Shown piece after piece: positions 26,727 through 35,169 of a stretch of DNA of 64,000 bases. Origin of the DNA: JAFEDN01 sp963697455 (GTDB lineage: Bacteria > Pseudomonadota > Gammaproteobacteria > Coxiellales > Coxiellaceae). The number at the start of each line of letters is the position of its first letter. Position 1 is the stretch's first letter. The stretch is from contig CAVOOI010000034.1 of assembly GCA_963697455.1 (NCBI GenBank), forward strand, positions 124,001-188,000, written 5' to 3'. The translations under genes and the position numbers were made by a program. The notes below the pieces were generated by a model. The model was not told the DNA's origin. It did no database searches and saw only the letters and a list, made by a program, of their open reading frames with translations.

Positions 26727-26894
26727 CTTAATAAAATCAAATGCTTATAAGAATAAGCTATCCGGTTCTTATAAGCGTCTGACTAGTTTTGGTGTAATTG
26801 TGCAAAAATAACGCTAGAGCTTTTGGATCTTCCCAAAACGGGGTGTTTTAGCCGGAACCTAATAATCAATAATCTTGACTTTTATTGGAAAAAA

Positions 26895-26912
26895 ATACAT
26901 ACTAGTGTGTAT
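26895..26912. promoter_or_regulatory. Palindromic operator overlapping the hicAB -10 element
   Basis: ATACATACTAGTGTGTAT is an 18-bp palindrome with one mismatch pair, centred on ACTAGT, and it overlaps the TATAAT at 26910-26915. The hicA GTG start is 19 bp downstream of the -10 box. HicB antitoxins with a DNA-binding domain repress their own promoter, so this is the expected operator position. Confidence 0.55.
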
Positions 26913-26933
26913 AATTATAGAGGAGAAAAGGAT

Positions 26934-27116
26934 GTGACTAAGCTGGAGCTGGAGAGACTGCTTAAACAAAATGGGTTTGTTAAACGTCCGGGAGGAAAGC
27001 ACGATGTCTGGGTGAAGAAAGGGTTTCCGCCTGTTCCCGTGCCTCGGCATAAAGGGGATATTCCAAACGGTACTCTAAGAAATATTTTGAAAGCATCTGG
27101 TTTGGAGGGGTTATGA
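26934..27116 (+). CDS. hicA: HicA-family mRNA interferase toxin
   Basis: 60 residues from the GTG at 26934 with AGGAG at 26921-26925; the frame is open further up but has no ribosome site there. The core GFVKRPGGKHDVWVKKG has the catalytic His of the double-stranded-RNA-binding-like HicA fold, and VPRHKGDIPNGTLRNILKAS is the usual C-terminal half. HicA cleaves mRNA. It overlaps hicB by 4 bp. Confidence 0.93.
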   Translation: MTKLELERLLKQNGFVKRPGGKHDVWVKKGFPPVPVPRHKGDIPNGTLRNILKASGLEGL

Positions 27117-27505
27117 AAAAGTATTATTACGCAGTTTTTAAAAAATCTAAAGATGTGGTTGAGGTAGAATTTCCTGATCTCGTTGGTTGCTCTACTTTTG
27201 GAAAAGATTGGGAAGAAGCCTTGTCTTATGCCGAAGATGTTTTGGCCGCATGGTTGGTTCATGCAGATCCAGAATTTGTTAAAGAACCTTCTACGCATGA
27301 CCAATTAAAACATTTAGGAGAGTTAGTTCCTATTTTTGTTGATCAAACAATTATGGACTCTTATCAAGAATTGCAAAGATTTAATGTCATTTTTCCTTCA
27401 AAAACTCTAAAGAAAGTGGATAGTTTTCGTAAAAAACTAGGATTAAAACGTTCCACTTTTCTACAAAAAGCAGCCGAAGAATATTTATTACATCATCAAG
27501 GATAA
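27113..27505 (+). CDS. hicB: HicB-family antitoxin
   Basis: 130 residues. N-terminal HicB fold (VVEVEFPDLVGCSTFGKDWE, then ALSYAEDVLAAWL) and a C-terminal ribbon-helix-helix (VDSFRKKLGLKRSTFLQKAA). Coupled to hicA by an ATGA overlap. Complete pair, so probably active and autoregulated through the palindrome at 26895-26912. Confidence 0.93.
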   Translation: MKKYYYAVFKKSKDVVEVEFPDLVGCSTFGKDWEEALSYAEDVLAAWLVHADPEFVKEPSTHDQLKHLGELVPIFVDQTIMDSYQELQRFNVIFPSKTLKKVDSFRKKLGLKRSTFLQKAAEEYLLHHQG

Positions 27506-27620
27506 TTTTACGCCAAATTTAATATATAGGAAATAACTAAACATGATAATTATGGAAAATAATTGGGAAAAATTTAATAATTTAACTTATCCAATGGCAG
27601 TGTTAGGCTACAAAAAGTAG

Positions 27621-27688
27621 AGGGTCAAGCCTGAAATATTGACATTTTGGTAATTATTTTTTGATGTCAATTTTTCAGGCCTGACCCT
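27621..27688. repeat. 68-bp palindromic (MITE-like) element, copy 1
   Basis: Terminal inverted repeats of 25 bp, starting AGGGTCAAGCCTGAAA and ending TTTCAGGCCTGACCCT, with two mismatches, around an AT-rich centre. Further copies lie at 28487-28561 and 39201-39271. It encodes nothing and could form a long hairpin. Confidence 0.8.
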
Positions 27689-27738
27689 GGCGACCTTGTG
27701 GGATCTTGTTTGCAATTTAGTAACACATAGGTTACTAT

Positions 27739-28094
27739 ATGACAATGAACATTCAGGTGAAGGAATACATCAACGAAAAAGGTGCTTCTGCTTTTCAGTC
27801 TTGGTTTAACAAATTGGATGCGCAAACTGCTGCTCGGGTTTCAACGGCGCTTTATCGCTTAGAAGCTGGTAACGACTCTCATTTGAAATCTTTGGCGGGC
27901 GGTGTTTATGAATGTAAACTGAACTTTGGCCCTGGCTATCGAATTTATATGGGTAAAGAAGGTCCTGCAATGATAATTTTGCTTTGTGGCGGTAGCAAGA
28001 ACAGCAAAGTAAAGATATTGCGTTAGCTAGAGAGTTGTGGCAAGCCTATAAGCTTGAAAAAAACAAAAATAAGCGGAGTAAACAATGGCACTAA
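27739..28094 (+). pseudogene. RelE/HigB-type toxin with a C-terminal frameshift
   Basis: Frame from 27739 reads VKEYINEKGASAFQSWFNKL, the RelE-fold basic core SLAGGVYECKLNFGPGYRIY, and LLCGGSKNSK, typical of the phage-derived Gp49-like / HI1419 killer family. It ends at 28026. One missing A in the AAA run near 28006-28010 would let it continue KDIALARELWQAYKLEK to 28094, overlapping the antitoxin ATG. The lost helix is conserved in the family, so the 95-residue product may be inactive. Confidence 0.85.
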
Positions 28095-28399
28095 CTAAGC
28101 AATTTCGATTAACCGTGTTAGAAAGAGCTCATCACGATGTAAAATTTCGTCATGCCCTCTTAGCAGAAGCGTTGAATGAATTATTGTCCGGCGATGTAGA
28201 CGTGGGGAAATCCTTATTACGCGATTATATAAATGCTACGATTTCTTTTGAGCTATTGGCGAGTAAGTTACATAAAAATAGTAAAAGTGTTCAAAGGATG
28301 TTAAGTTCTAATGGAAATCCAACAACGAAATCGTTAATGGCTATTTTTCATATTTTACAAAAAATGGAAGGTATTAAAATTCATGTGGATGTCAAATAG
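28085..28399 (+). CDS. HTH antitoxin of the HI1420 / HigA-like family
   Basis: 104 residues. A helix-turn-helix of the lambda-repressor sort (ISFELLASKLHKNSKSVQRM, then LSSNGNPTTKSLMAIFHILQ) is found in the antidote proteins paired with the toxin family just upstream. It overlaps the corrected toxin frame by 10 bp, the usual order toxin-antitoxin. The antitoxin is intact while the toxin is broken. Confidence 0.88.
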   Translation: MALTKQFRLTVLERAHHDVKFRHALLAEALNELLSGDVDVGKSLLRDYINATISFELLASKLHKNSKSVQRMLSSNGNPTTKSLMAIFHILQKMEGIKIHVDVK

Positions 28400-28436
28400 G
28401 GTTTGGCATGTCAAAATTCGTATTCTGGCCCTCATG

Positions 28437-28480
28437 CTTTTATCATCAGAATCTGGAGCTGGTGAAAGAATATTAATGGC
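28437..28480. repeat. 43-bp repeat, copy 2
   Basis: Same wording as 26260-26302 (TTTATCATCAGAATCTGG plus GGTGAAAGAATATTAA). It lies immediately before the MITE-like element and the end of the ankyrin gene. Confidence 0.6.
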
Positions 28481-28486
28481 AGTAAG

Positions 28487-28561
28487 AGGGTCAAGCCGGA
28501 CATATTGACATTTTGGTAATTATTTTTTGATGTCAATTTTTCAGGCCTGAGGCCTGACTCT
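28487..28561. repeat. MITE-like palindromic element, copy 2
   Basis: AGGGTCAAGCC ... TTTTTCAGGCCTGAGGCCTGACTCT; the right end carries a small duplication of GGCCTGA. It abuts the 3' end of the ankyrin gene that stops at 28561 and may serve as its terminator. Confidence 0.75.
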
Positions 28562-31353
28562 CATATTCCGTATTCTAAAATAGAATATTCTAAATGCTTG
28601 ATACGCTCCTGAATACTCTTCTGACTTCTAAAGAAACTAGAACTGCTCCGAAAATTTTTCAGATTAGTGTCTGTTTCTTGAATAATTTTGATGGGTGACC
28701 TTGAGCCAGGGTTGGATAATTTTATTCTTAAAAGATTTGAAACTTCATCTTCCGTATTTTTAGCTAACTCGTCTTCCAGGATTTTCATGTTTTTTAAAAT
28801 TTGTTTTTCGAGAAATTGTTTGTGGAGAAAATAAACTAAATAAAAAGGACTTTGTTCTTGCGAATTGGTAATGAATACATTGGTGTGTTTATGCTCTACC
28901 AGATCCAGAACTTTGGTTGATTTAGATTTAATCGCGTGAGTGACCGGGGTTTCTAAATCGAGAAAAGACTGCCTTTCATTCAATAACTCGGGAAATGTAG
29001 ATAAAACAATATCATAAACTGCTTCTGTCCCCTTATTTTGAAGCACTTTTTTGAAAGCGGCGGCCTGCAAAAGAGAATGAATTGTTTTACTTTTTAGTGT
29101 TCCATCCTGAGTTAATCGTTGAGTAGTTTCCCGTCTTAAAATAAACGATTCATCCAGTAAAAGCTTACTGTCTTCCAAAAAGAAATGGACTATCTCTTCA
29201 TGCTTTCTAAAAGCAGCTGTCATTAATGGTGTATTTTCGTAATTTTCGTCTGCCAAAGGTTGATTCAGGAAGCCTGGATAATAAAATAAAATAATTTCAA
29301 CTTTTCCTAAGTCACCCTGGACAATAGCCTCTGAAAATTTCAGATTGGCTTTAAATCGAAACTCCTCCAAACGTCCTTTTTCTCTCGCTATCTTCAGCGG
29401 ACCTTCTCCAAGAGCGTTACTGGCAAAAATATCCATTTTTTCTTCTAAAAGATATTGAACGATCTCTCGATTATTATCAGATATTTTTAATGCAAACGTT
29501 AACAGAGTTTCGCCTTTCGCAATTCGTGATGGATTGAAATCGTGCTTTAATTCAAAGATTTTTTTAACGGTATCTAGATCTGACTTTCTCAAAGGTGGCT
29601 CAAGCACTTTTGAGAAGGTTTTATAGAATAATTTTTCAATATCTTTGTCTATTACCGTTTGCATTGCGTTAAATCCTTCACTGTCAACCGCCAAAATATC
29701 AGCGTCGCGGTCTATAAGAAATTTGACGACATCAAAATTACCTTCCGAAACAGCGACTATCAGTGGCGTGGAAAACCTCCCATCACTCAATTCAAGTCGT
29801 GTGCTGGCATAGCCTGGTAAATATTGTAAAACTTCTTTGACCTCATCCAGAAATCCTTCTTTTATCGCTTGATAAAAGTTACTTCTTATTCTGCTCTTGA
29901 AAATAGGTAAAGAAGGCAACCATTGATATTTTAAAACAATTTTTAATGGATGTTGACCATATTCATTTTTTTTAAAAATGGATGCTCCTTTTTTTAAAAG
30001 GATCTCAATCATTGAGACAGAGGGGATTTCATTGGCTTTCGCCGCCATATTTAATAAAAAAGTAAAAGGTGTTTCCCCACTTAAACATATTGAATTAATA
30101 AAATCCGGATTTTTATCCAGAATCTTATTTAAAATAGAATCATTTCTGTTTATCATGACACTTCTTAAGGCAACCACTTGCAAGATATGGATGACTCTTC
30201 TGTTTTTTCGAAGTCCATTATTGACTAGTCGTTCGGTTTTTACATCACATTGACTAGACGGTATATCAAGGTCAAGCTTCTTCTCATGGGGTAATGACTG
30301 AAACATAATGTCATGATCATAATAAACAGCAAGTATGAGCGGGGTAACAAGATGATTATTATCAATACATGGCTCATTGATAAATTCAGGATAGTAATTC
30401 AGGATTTCTTTAACCAGAATAGAAGCGCCCTCTTTTAAGGCGTTTAAAAACTGTTTATGAGCCAGGTCGCGTAATTCGCTCAAGCGATTATGTTCTTTTC
30501 CGAGTTCTAATACCTTTTCGCGGTAAAAAATATCAGGATGCATTTTTAAAAAAAGACTCAGCACATGTTTATGAGGGTTTTTTAAAGCCCAAGTCAATAA
30601 ATTGTCACCCTGAAAGGCTTGGTTGATAAAATCCGGATTTATCGCTGCGATTTTTCTAGCGGTATCGGGATCATTTTCCACTAACGCCTTTCTCAACAGT
30701 AATTGAGCATTATCATTCAATATTGTTAATGCCTCAAAATTATTAACGGCCAGAGCTGCTTTTATTGCGGTTTCATTATCGTTATCCGTTGCTAAAATAT
30801 TGGCGCCCTTTTCTAAAAATAGTTTGACAGTCGATATTTTCTCATTAATTACAGCCAGTATCAGGGGCGTAGTATATGACAAAGTATCTTTAGAAAGAAT
30901 AATGGTTTCATTGATAAGATCAGGATAATAATTTAAAATTTCAATTATTACTAAATCCCGCCCTTTAGTAATTTCCTCTAAAAATTTCGTTTTTATCTCT
31001 GAACGTATGAATTCCAGGCATCCATTCTGTTGAGCAGCACATAAAAAAGTCATATTTAAAAAATCTTTATCGCAAAGATCAAAGCGCCTTATGTTCTGGC
31101 TTAGGCCCTCAAAATCTAATAACAATTCATGGAAAAAAGGTTCCTGGTCTTGAAGAATCTTAATAGGCAAAGAGTGCTCGAAAATTTGCCCAAAACTACT
31201 TTCCGTGTTATTGATTAAAATACCCGATAGTCTTAATGACTGAATTTCCTTCAATGCTTGCTGGTGGAGTTTATCGAATTGTTTGGCTGATTTAAGATGA
31301 GTCGCTTTATATTCCTGAAGAAGAGTTCTTTCTCTTAATGCCTGTTTTTTCAT
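28561..31353 (-). CDS. Large ankyrin-repeat protein (probably the C-terminal part of a split gene)
   Basis: 930 residues made almost wholly of ankyrin-type helices. A larger unit recurs about four times: a helix with V-x-E-I-L-x-Y-Y-P-x-F-I-N, then TPLILAV, then a NPDFIN-type helix, then E-T-L-L-T-F-A-L, then a LFLEKGA-like step. The first 45 residues (KKQALRERTLLQEYKATHLK) are coiled coil and continue the coiled coil that ends the upstream gene if one A is removed from the run near 31336-31343. So the two genes are likely one of ~1400 codons. Ankyrin giants of this sort are typical secreted effectors of Legionellales; target unknown. Confidence 0.85.
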   Translation of the reverse strand: MKKQALRERTLLQEYKATHLKSAKQFDKLHQQALKEIQSLRLSGILINNTESSFGQIFEHSLPIKILQDQEPFFHELLLDFEGLSQNIRRFDLCDKDFLNMTFLCAAQQNGCLEFIRSEIKTKFLEEITKGRDLVIIEILNYYPDLINETIILSKDTLSYTTPLILAVINEKISTVKLFLEKGANILATDNDNETAIKAALAVNNFEALTILNDNAQLLLRKALVENDPDTARKIAAINPDFINQAFQGDNLLTWALKNPHKHVLSLFLKMHPDIFYREKVLELGKEHNRLSELRDLAHKQFLNALKEGASILVKEILNYYPEFINEPCIDNNHLVTPLILAVYYDHDIMFQSLPHEKKLDLDIPSSQCDVKTERLVNNGLRKNRRVIHILQVVALRSVMINRNDSILNKILDKNPDFINSICLSGETPFTFLLNMAAKANEIPSVSMIEILLKKGASIFKKNEYGQHPLKIVLKYQWLPSLPIFKSRIRSNFYQAIKEGFLDEVKEVLQYLPGYASTRLELSDGRFSTPLIVAVSEGNFDVVKFLIDRDADILAVDSEGFNAMQTVIDKDIEKLFYKTFSKVLEPPLRKSDLDTVKKIFELKHDFNPSRIAKGETLLTFALKISDNNREIVQYLLEEKMDIFASNALGEGPLKIAREKGRLEEFRFKANLKFSEAIVQGDLGKVEIILFYYPGFLNQPLADENYENTPLMTAAFRKHEEIVHFFLEDSKLLLDESFILRRETTQRLTQDGTLKSKTIHSLLQAAAFKKVLQNKGTEAVYDIVLSTFPELLNERQSFLDLETPVTHAIKSKSTKVLDLVEHKHTNVFITNSQEQSPFYLVYFLHKQFLEKQILKNMKILEDELAKNTEDEVSNLLRIKLSNPGSRSPIKIIQETDTNLKNFRSSSSFFRSQKSIQERIKHLEYSILEYGI

Positions 31354-32770
31354 TTAATTTTTGTTGAAGACTGGCTATCTTCTCACCATTAACCTGGATA
31401 ATACGCCGAATTGCATTCCCCAAGATATCAACACAAAAATCAGGATCTATGATTTCATCTAAAGAATCAGATCCCTGCAGAGAGTGCATAATATTCCCTA
31501 TATTTCTTGTAAAATTAGGTGCACTCCAATTCTTAATCTCGTTTTGATCGGATTCATCTAAAGAATGAAACCACTCCGAAAAAATGCCGACGGCGTCACG
31601 TGCAGTGACATCCGCTTTATATTCTGTACCAGTGCCATTTTTACTGCCTCGATAAAGACCTTCGCACAATTCGTTCAATCGGCCCATAATAGACTGAGGG
31701 TTTTTACGAATTTCATCCATGTTTAAGCTATAATCGATTAACTCTCGCCAACTTTCACCCCATTGCCGCATAATATAGAGAGCGTTCCTGGATAATGATG
31801 GGGTTTTATCTTTTAGTGACTTTCGAACTTTGGGATCCTGTTTAAACCAGATGCGCTCATAACTGATCTCACCCTTTTTCATGTTATCAATGGCAATTGT
31901 CAACATTTCCGGCACATAATGTAATTCGCCGTAAGTAAATTTACTTTCCGCCTCTCGCCAACAAAAAACATCGGCTATATTTTGCGGTAATAGTCTTGTA
32001 CATTCGAGATTGTTTTGCCATTGCCTCCAATCCTCAAGCCGCTCCTCAGTGAGTCTCCTTTGTAAAAGGTAATCGTATGGTCCTTTTTGCTCTTCCTCTT
32101 TTGACTCAATCTGTTTGACTTCAGGGGTTAATAGCTTAGCCGCCTTAAAGCATATTTCGTTAATCACGGAATGAGGGGAAAAACAATAATCCATCTCCGT
32201 ATTCTGGATCCATTCCTCTCTTCTGCCAAAAAAACTCTGCAATTTTTGCTGGAACTGTATTTCATTCTGAGTCATCGCAATCATTGACAATGATCTTAAA
32301 GTCCGTAATAAATCAAATTTTTGATATACACCTGTTGACTGGGAGTACTGTTTTAAACGTTTTTCTTCCTGAACGATGATTTGAATCAATTTTTGGCTGT
32401 CTTTAAGCTTAAGCTCTGCTGGGGATATCACGGGATATTTTGCAATACAATCTGACAAGAATTTATCCAGTTGATTGTGAATAAGTAGTTGTTTGTAAAG
32501 AAACTGATTTTCGTTTAGGGAGGCCAGATCGAATGCATTTAATTTTTCATCATTGGTGACTGTGATCTGGGCGCCGATGCTTAACAAAAAGCGAGTTGTG
32601 TTACTGCTTTTGTTCAGAACGGCTACCAACAAAGGAGTATTCCCTTTGCTGTCAATGGGCGTTTCCAAAAAATCTTTATTTTTGAGATGGGATATAACGG
32701 AAAAAAGGTCATCGTCCCGGATAGCGGCGCACAGCTCACTATTAACCTGCCTGGAGAATAAATTTTTCAT
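31307..32770 (-). CDS. Ankyrin-repeat protein with an unrecognised central domain (N-terminal part of the split gene?)
   Basis: 487 residues. Residues ~10-100 hold two or three ankyrin repeats (TPIDSKGNTPLLVAVLNKSS, then ATTRFLLSIGAQITVTND-like). Residues ~160-470 are a helical domain I do not recognise, with conserved-looking segments WREAESKFTYGELHYVPEML and LYRGSKNGTGTEYKADVTAR. It ends in coiled coil (ASLQQKLNEK), then a short out-of-frame tail. It overlaps the next frame by 47 bp. Start at the ATG 32770. No signal peptide. Confidence 0.8.
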   Translation of the reverse strand: MKNLFSRQVNSELCAAIRDDDLFSVISHLKNKDFLETPIDSKGNTPLLVAVLNKSSNTTRFLLSIGAQITVTNDEKLNAFDLASLNENQFLYKQLLIHNQLDKFLSDCIAKYPVISPAELKLKDSQKLIQIIVQEEKRLKQYSQSTGVYQKFDLLRTLRSLSMIAMTQNEIQFQQKLQSFFGRREEWIQNTEMDYCFSPHSVINEICFKAAKLLTPEVKQIESKEEEQKGPYDYLLQRRLTEERLEDWRQWQNNLECTRLLPQNIADVFCWREAESKFTYGELHYVPEMLTIAIDNMKKGEISYERIWFKQDPKVRKSLKDKTPSLSRNALYIMRQWGESWRELIDYSLNMDEIRKNPQSIMGRLNELCEGLYRGSKNGTGTEYKADVTARDAVGIFSEWFHSLDESDQNEIKNWSAPNFTRNIGNIMHSLQGSDSLDEIIDPDFCVDILGNAIRRIIQVNGEKIASLQQKLNEKTGIKRKNSSSGI

Positions 32771-33180
32771 TATAATGACCTTTTTTTATTTTTGGAATTA
32801 TTATTTATTTTCCTGGTTTTAAAATTGATGCCATAAGCTTCAAAACAGCCATCATTCTGGACGGAATCGTGACCCCTCATGACCTGTCGATACCGGGCAA
32901 AATTATGTCCTAGAATTTTTAGGATTATTATTATCACCTAAATGCTTATTAATGACAATCACAGTCTGATGGCGATCATACTACTAGGTGATATCTCCCG
33001 AAATTTAAACACTAACCCTCCATCCGACGTCAGGACGGAACAACCCGCCTGATACTCTCTCAGATATATCGCCTATAGAAGATATCGAATTTGCGCCTTT
33101 AAATATCAAAATTGACGCGGATGAATTGGTGTGGGGTCACCCATTAGCCCCCGTGTGTCAACCGGCAAATAAAAAACAAA
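32771..33180. other. Gene-free stretch between ankyrin gene and Rpn gene
   Basis: About 410 bp of mixed composition. I see no open frame with a protein-like reading. TATCACCTA and TAGGTGATA (about 32932-32940 and 32985-32994) form a widely spaced inverted pair. The last 16 bp before 33181 (GCAAATAAAAAACAAA) are shared with the Rpn fragment at 26371. The promoter of the ankyrin gene must lie in the first part. Confidence 0.5.
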
Positions 33181-34149
33181 TCAGATTTCTTCAAACACTT
33201 CTTCTAGTGCCTTTGCATCTAAAATTTTTTCACCCCAGAGTAACAGCGTTTCGGCATCAGCTTGTTGAATACGAATCATATAGGATTCAGGAATTTTGTT
33301 AAATCGGCGCTTTAATTGCCGGGTTATTAAAGCGACTTCACCTTGGTGTATTCCTTGACTAACACCTCTTTGCTCTCCGCGCCGTTCAAGTTCTTGAGCT
33401 AATGTCATAATTTCACCTCGTAATTCTTTAGACAAATATTCCTGGACTTCTTGAATAAATAGATCAAAATCCTTGGATTCCGTCCCATCCAGCACGTATT
33501 TTAGCACAATATTGCCGAAAGAAAAGCCGGCGGAGCTGGTTTGTTCCACTTGATTTATCCAGGGTAGCAGGGTTTTTAAAAATTGTTTAAAATCGATAGC
33601 TTTTTTATGCTTTAGTGCAAACTCAACTAGGCCGCACCATTGTCTTTGACGCATCTCATCCTCTGGAATTTGATGGATATCTAGCAATTGACAGGGCTTC
33701 ATTAACCATTCTCTGGCTAAAATATTTTGATCTCCGAATAGGGAAAAAATATCTAAAGGAGCGTTCCAAGTTTCCTGACCAGTATAAATAACCATAGGAT
33801 ATATTAACGGTAAAGGCTGTCCAGGATTTTGTTTTCTGTGCATTTCCATTAAGCGGACCATGTAGACCCATAGCCGAAAAGCCATCCAACCATCCACGGT
33901 GCTTTGATGTTCACAAAGTAAGTAGAGATAAGCTGCGGCGCCAGCTATTTTAACGCTATACACGATATCGGCTTCGGTACCTTTATAATTTTCATCTATA
34001 AAAGAGCGGTTTTCTAGCTTGAGAGTTGCCAGATTTATATTTGCTAAGACTGTCGCGGGTAAATGTTCAGTAAAAAATTCCTGAGCGACGCGAAGCTGGC
34101 CTAATGACAGCCTTATAAATTTATCATGAGGTTGATGAATAACGGACAT
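33181..34149 (-). CDS. Rpn-family recombination-promoting nuclease / transposase_31-type protein
   Basis: 322 residues from the ATG at 34149 (AAAGGA just upstream; a longer in-frame start exists at 34176). The N-terminal part has the PD-(D/E)XK core: TEADIVYSVKI and YLYLLCEHQSTVD (D ... E-x-Q). The middle reads PLIYPMVIYTGQETWNAP, typical of the family. The C-terminal end (RRFNKIPESYMIRIQQ, helical) is the part copied at 26371-26520 and 37602. Rpn proteins are DNA endonucleases linked to RecA-independent recombination and phage defence. Complete copy. Confidence 0.9.
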   Translation of the reverse strand: MSVIHQPHDKFIRLSLGQLRVAQEFFTEHLPATVLANINLATLKLENRSFIDENYKGTEADIVYSVKIAGAAAYLYLLCEHQSTVDGWMAFRLWVYMVRLMEMHRKQNPGQPLPLIYPMVIYTGQETWNAPLDIFSLFGDQNILAREWLMKPCQLLDIHQIPEDEMRQRQWCGLVEFALKHKKAIDFKQFLKTLLPWINQVEQTSSAGFSFGNIVLKYVLDGTESKDFDLFIQEVQEYLSKELRGEIMTLAQELERRGEQRGVSQGIHQGEVALITRQLKRRFNKIPESYMIRIQQADAETLLLWGEKILDAKALEEVFEEI

Positions 34150-34329
34150 GGGTCCTTTCCGTGTTGCCGAAATCAAGCTTGATTAAATGAATTTGCAATT
34201 TATGTGGTTAAGAAATAATTTCTCAACAATCAAGAATTATCATAATAATGAGTGGGTGTAGCAATACAGTAAATTTGAATTGCTAGCTGCAGATAACGGT
34301 ATCAAAGCCGACATCGACAGCCATTGGTA

Positions 34330-34497
34330 TCAGAGGTCAAGTGATGCTTCTTTTTGTTCCGGAAGAGCGTTTTGAATCTGGGTAATGATACTGAGCAATG
34401 CTCTTATAGGCCTGATTCTATTAGTCTTTGTGTGGCCCATAGCACCATAAGTCAGTGCTGCGAATGTCATGCCGGGCTTTTCTTCTTTTTTATCATT
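34330..34497 (-). pseudogene. Remnant coding fragment, family unknown
   Basis: An open stretch of about 55 codons reads GMTFAALTYGAMGHTKTNRI, then RALLSIITQIQNALPEQKEA, ending at 34330. It looks like a real protein tail but lacks a proper start. The gap 34177-34519 holds nothing else I can support. Confidence 0.3.
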
Positions 34498-34519
34498 TAA
34501 TAATCAGATAAAATTTTTC

Positions 34520-35167
34520 TCAAGCCTTCATGCAGAGGCTCGGCTTTGAAGCCCCCATTTCTTGCTTTATCCATGGATAGTGAAAACGCGTGCTCATATG
34601 AATAAGGAACATATTTAATATTTTCACCAGAAGGTGCAATAAGTTGGGGGGTTTATTAAAATATTTACCCATTTCATAGCATAATTCTTTGACCGATAAC
34701 GGTTCAAAAGCTGCTGCATTGATGGCCCCTTCAAATTTGTAATTCAGCAGCCAAATAAAAAATTTTGCGGCTTCATCGGTGAATGCAGATATCCCCTCCA
34801 GTATATATTTTATGTATGAGTAAGGGCAGTCTCCCTGTAAAGTCGTCATGTCCGCTTAAGACATGAGATAATCTAACAATCACTACTGGAAATGTTTTCT
34901 ATTAAATAAAACACTTTCTGCTTGCCGTTTTCCTTCAGCATAATTTTTTTCTAAAAAATTATTGTCGCTCCAAGGTAAATTATAATCATAAGGATAGTTA
35001 GACAAATCGAATTCTTCCTCTATTGCGAAATCTGAAATCACCGCTAATTTAGTTAATCGGAAACTAGATTTATTATAAGTTTCAATAGTTGAAGTCATGA
35101 TATAACGATCTGTACGTCCAGAAAAAACCTTTATAGAAATTTCTGCATCAATGGGGGTATAATTCAC
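34520..35167 (-). pseudogene. NAD-dependent epimerase/dehydratase, truncated and broken
   Basis: The upstream frame (35167-34883) includes DRYIMTSTIETYN and LPWSDNNFLEKNYAEGKRQA, the Y-x-x-G-K-R active-site region of extended short-chain dehydrogenases. A second frame (34849-34520) continues with SYIKYILEGISAF, FEGAINAAAFEPLSVKELCY and YEMGKYF, the C-terminal half. The Rossmann glycine motif at the N-terminus is missing, and the two pieces are out of frame near 34850-34880. The Maf gene starts right upstream on the same strand. Confidence 0.75.
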
Positions 35168-35169
35168 CG

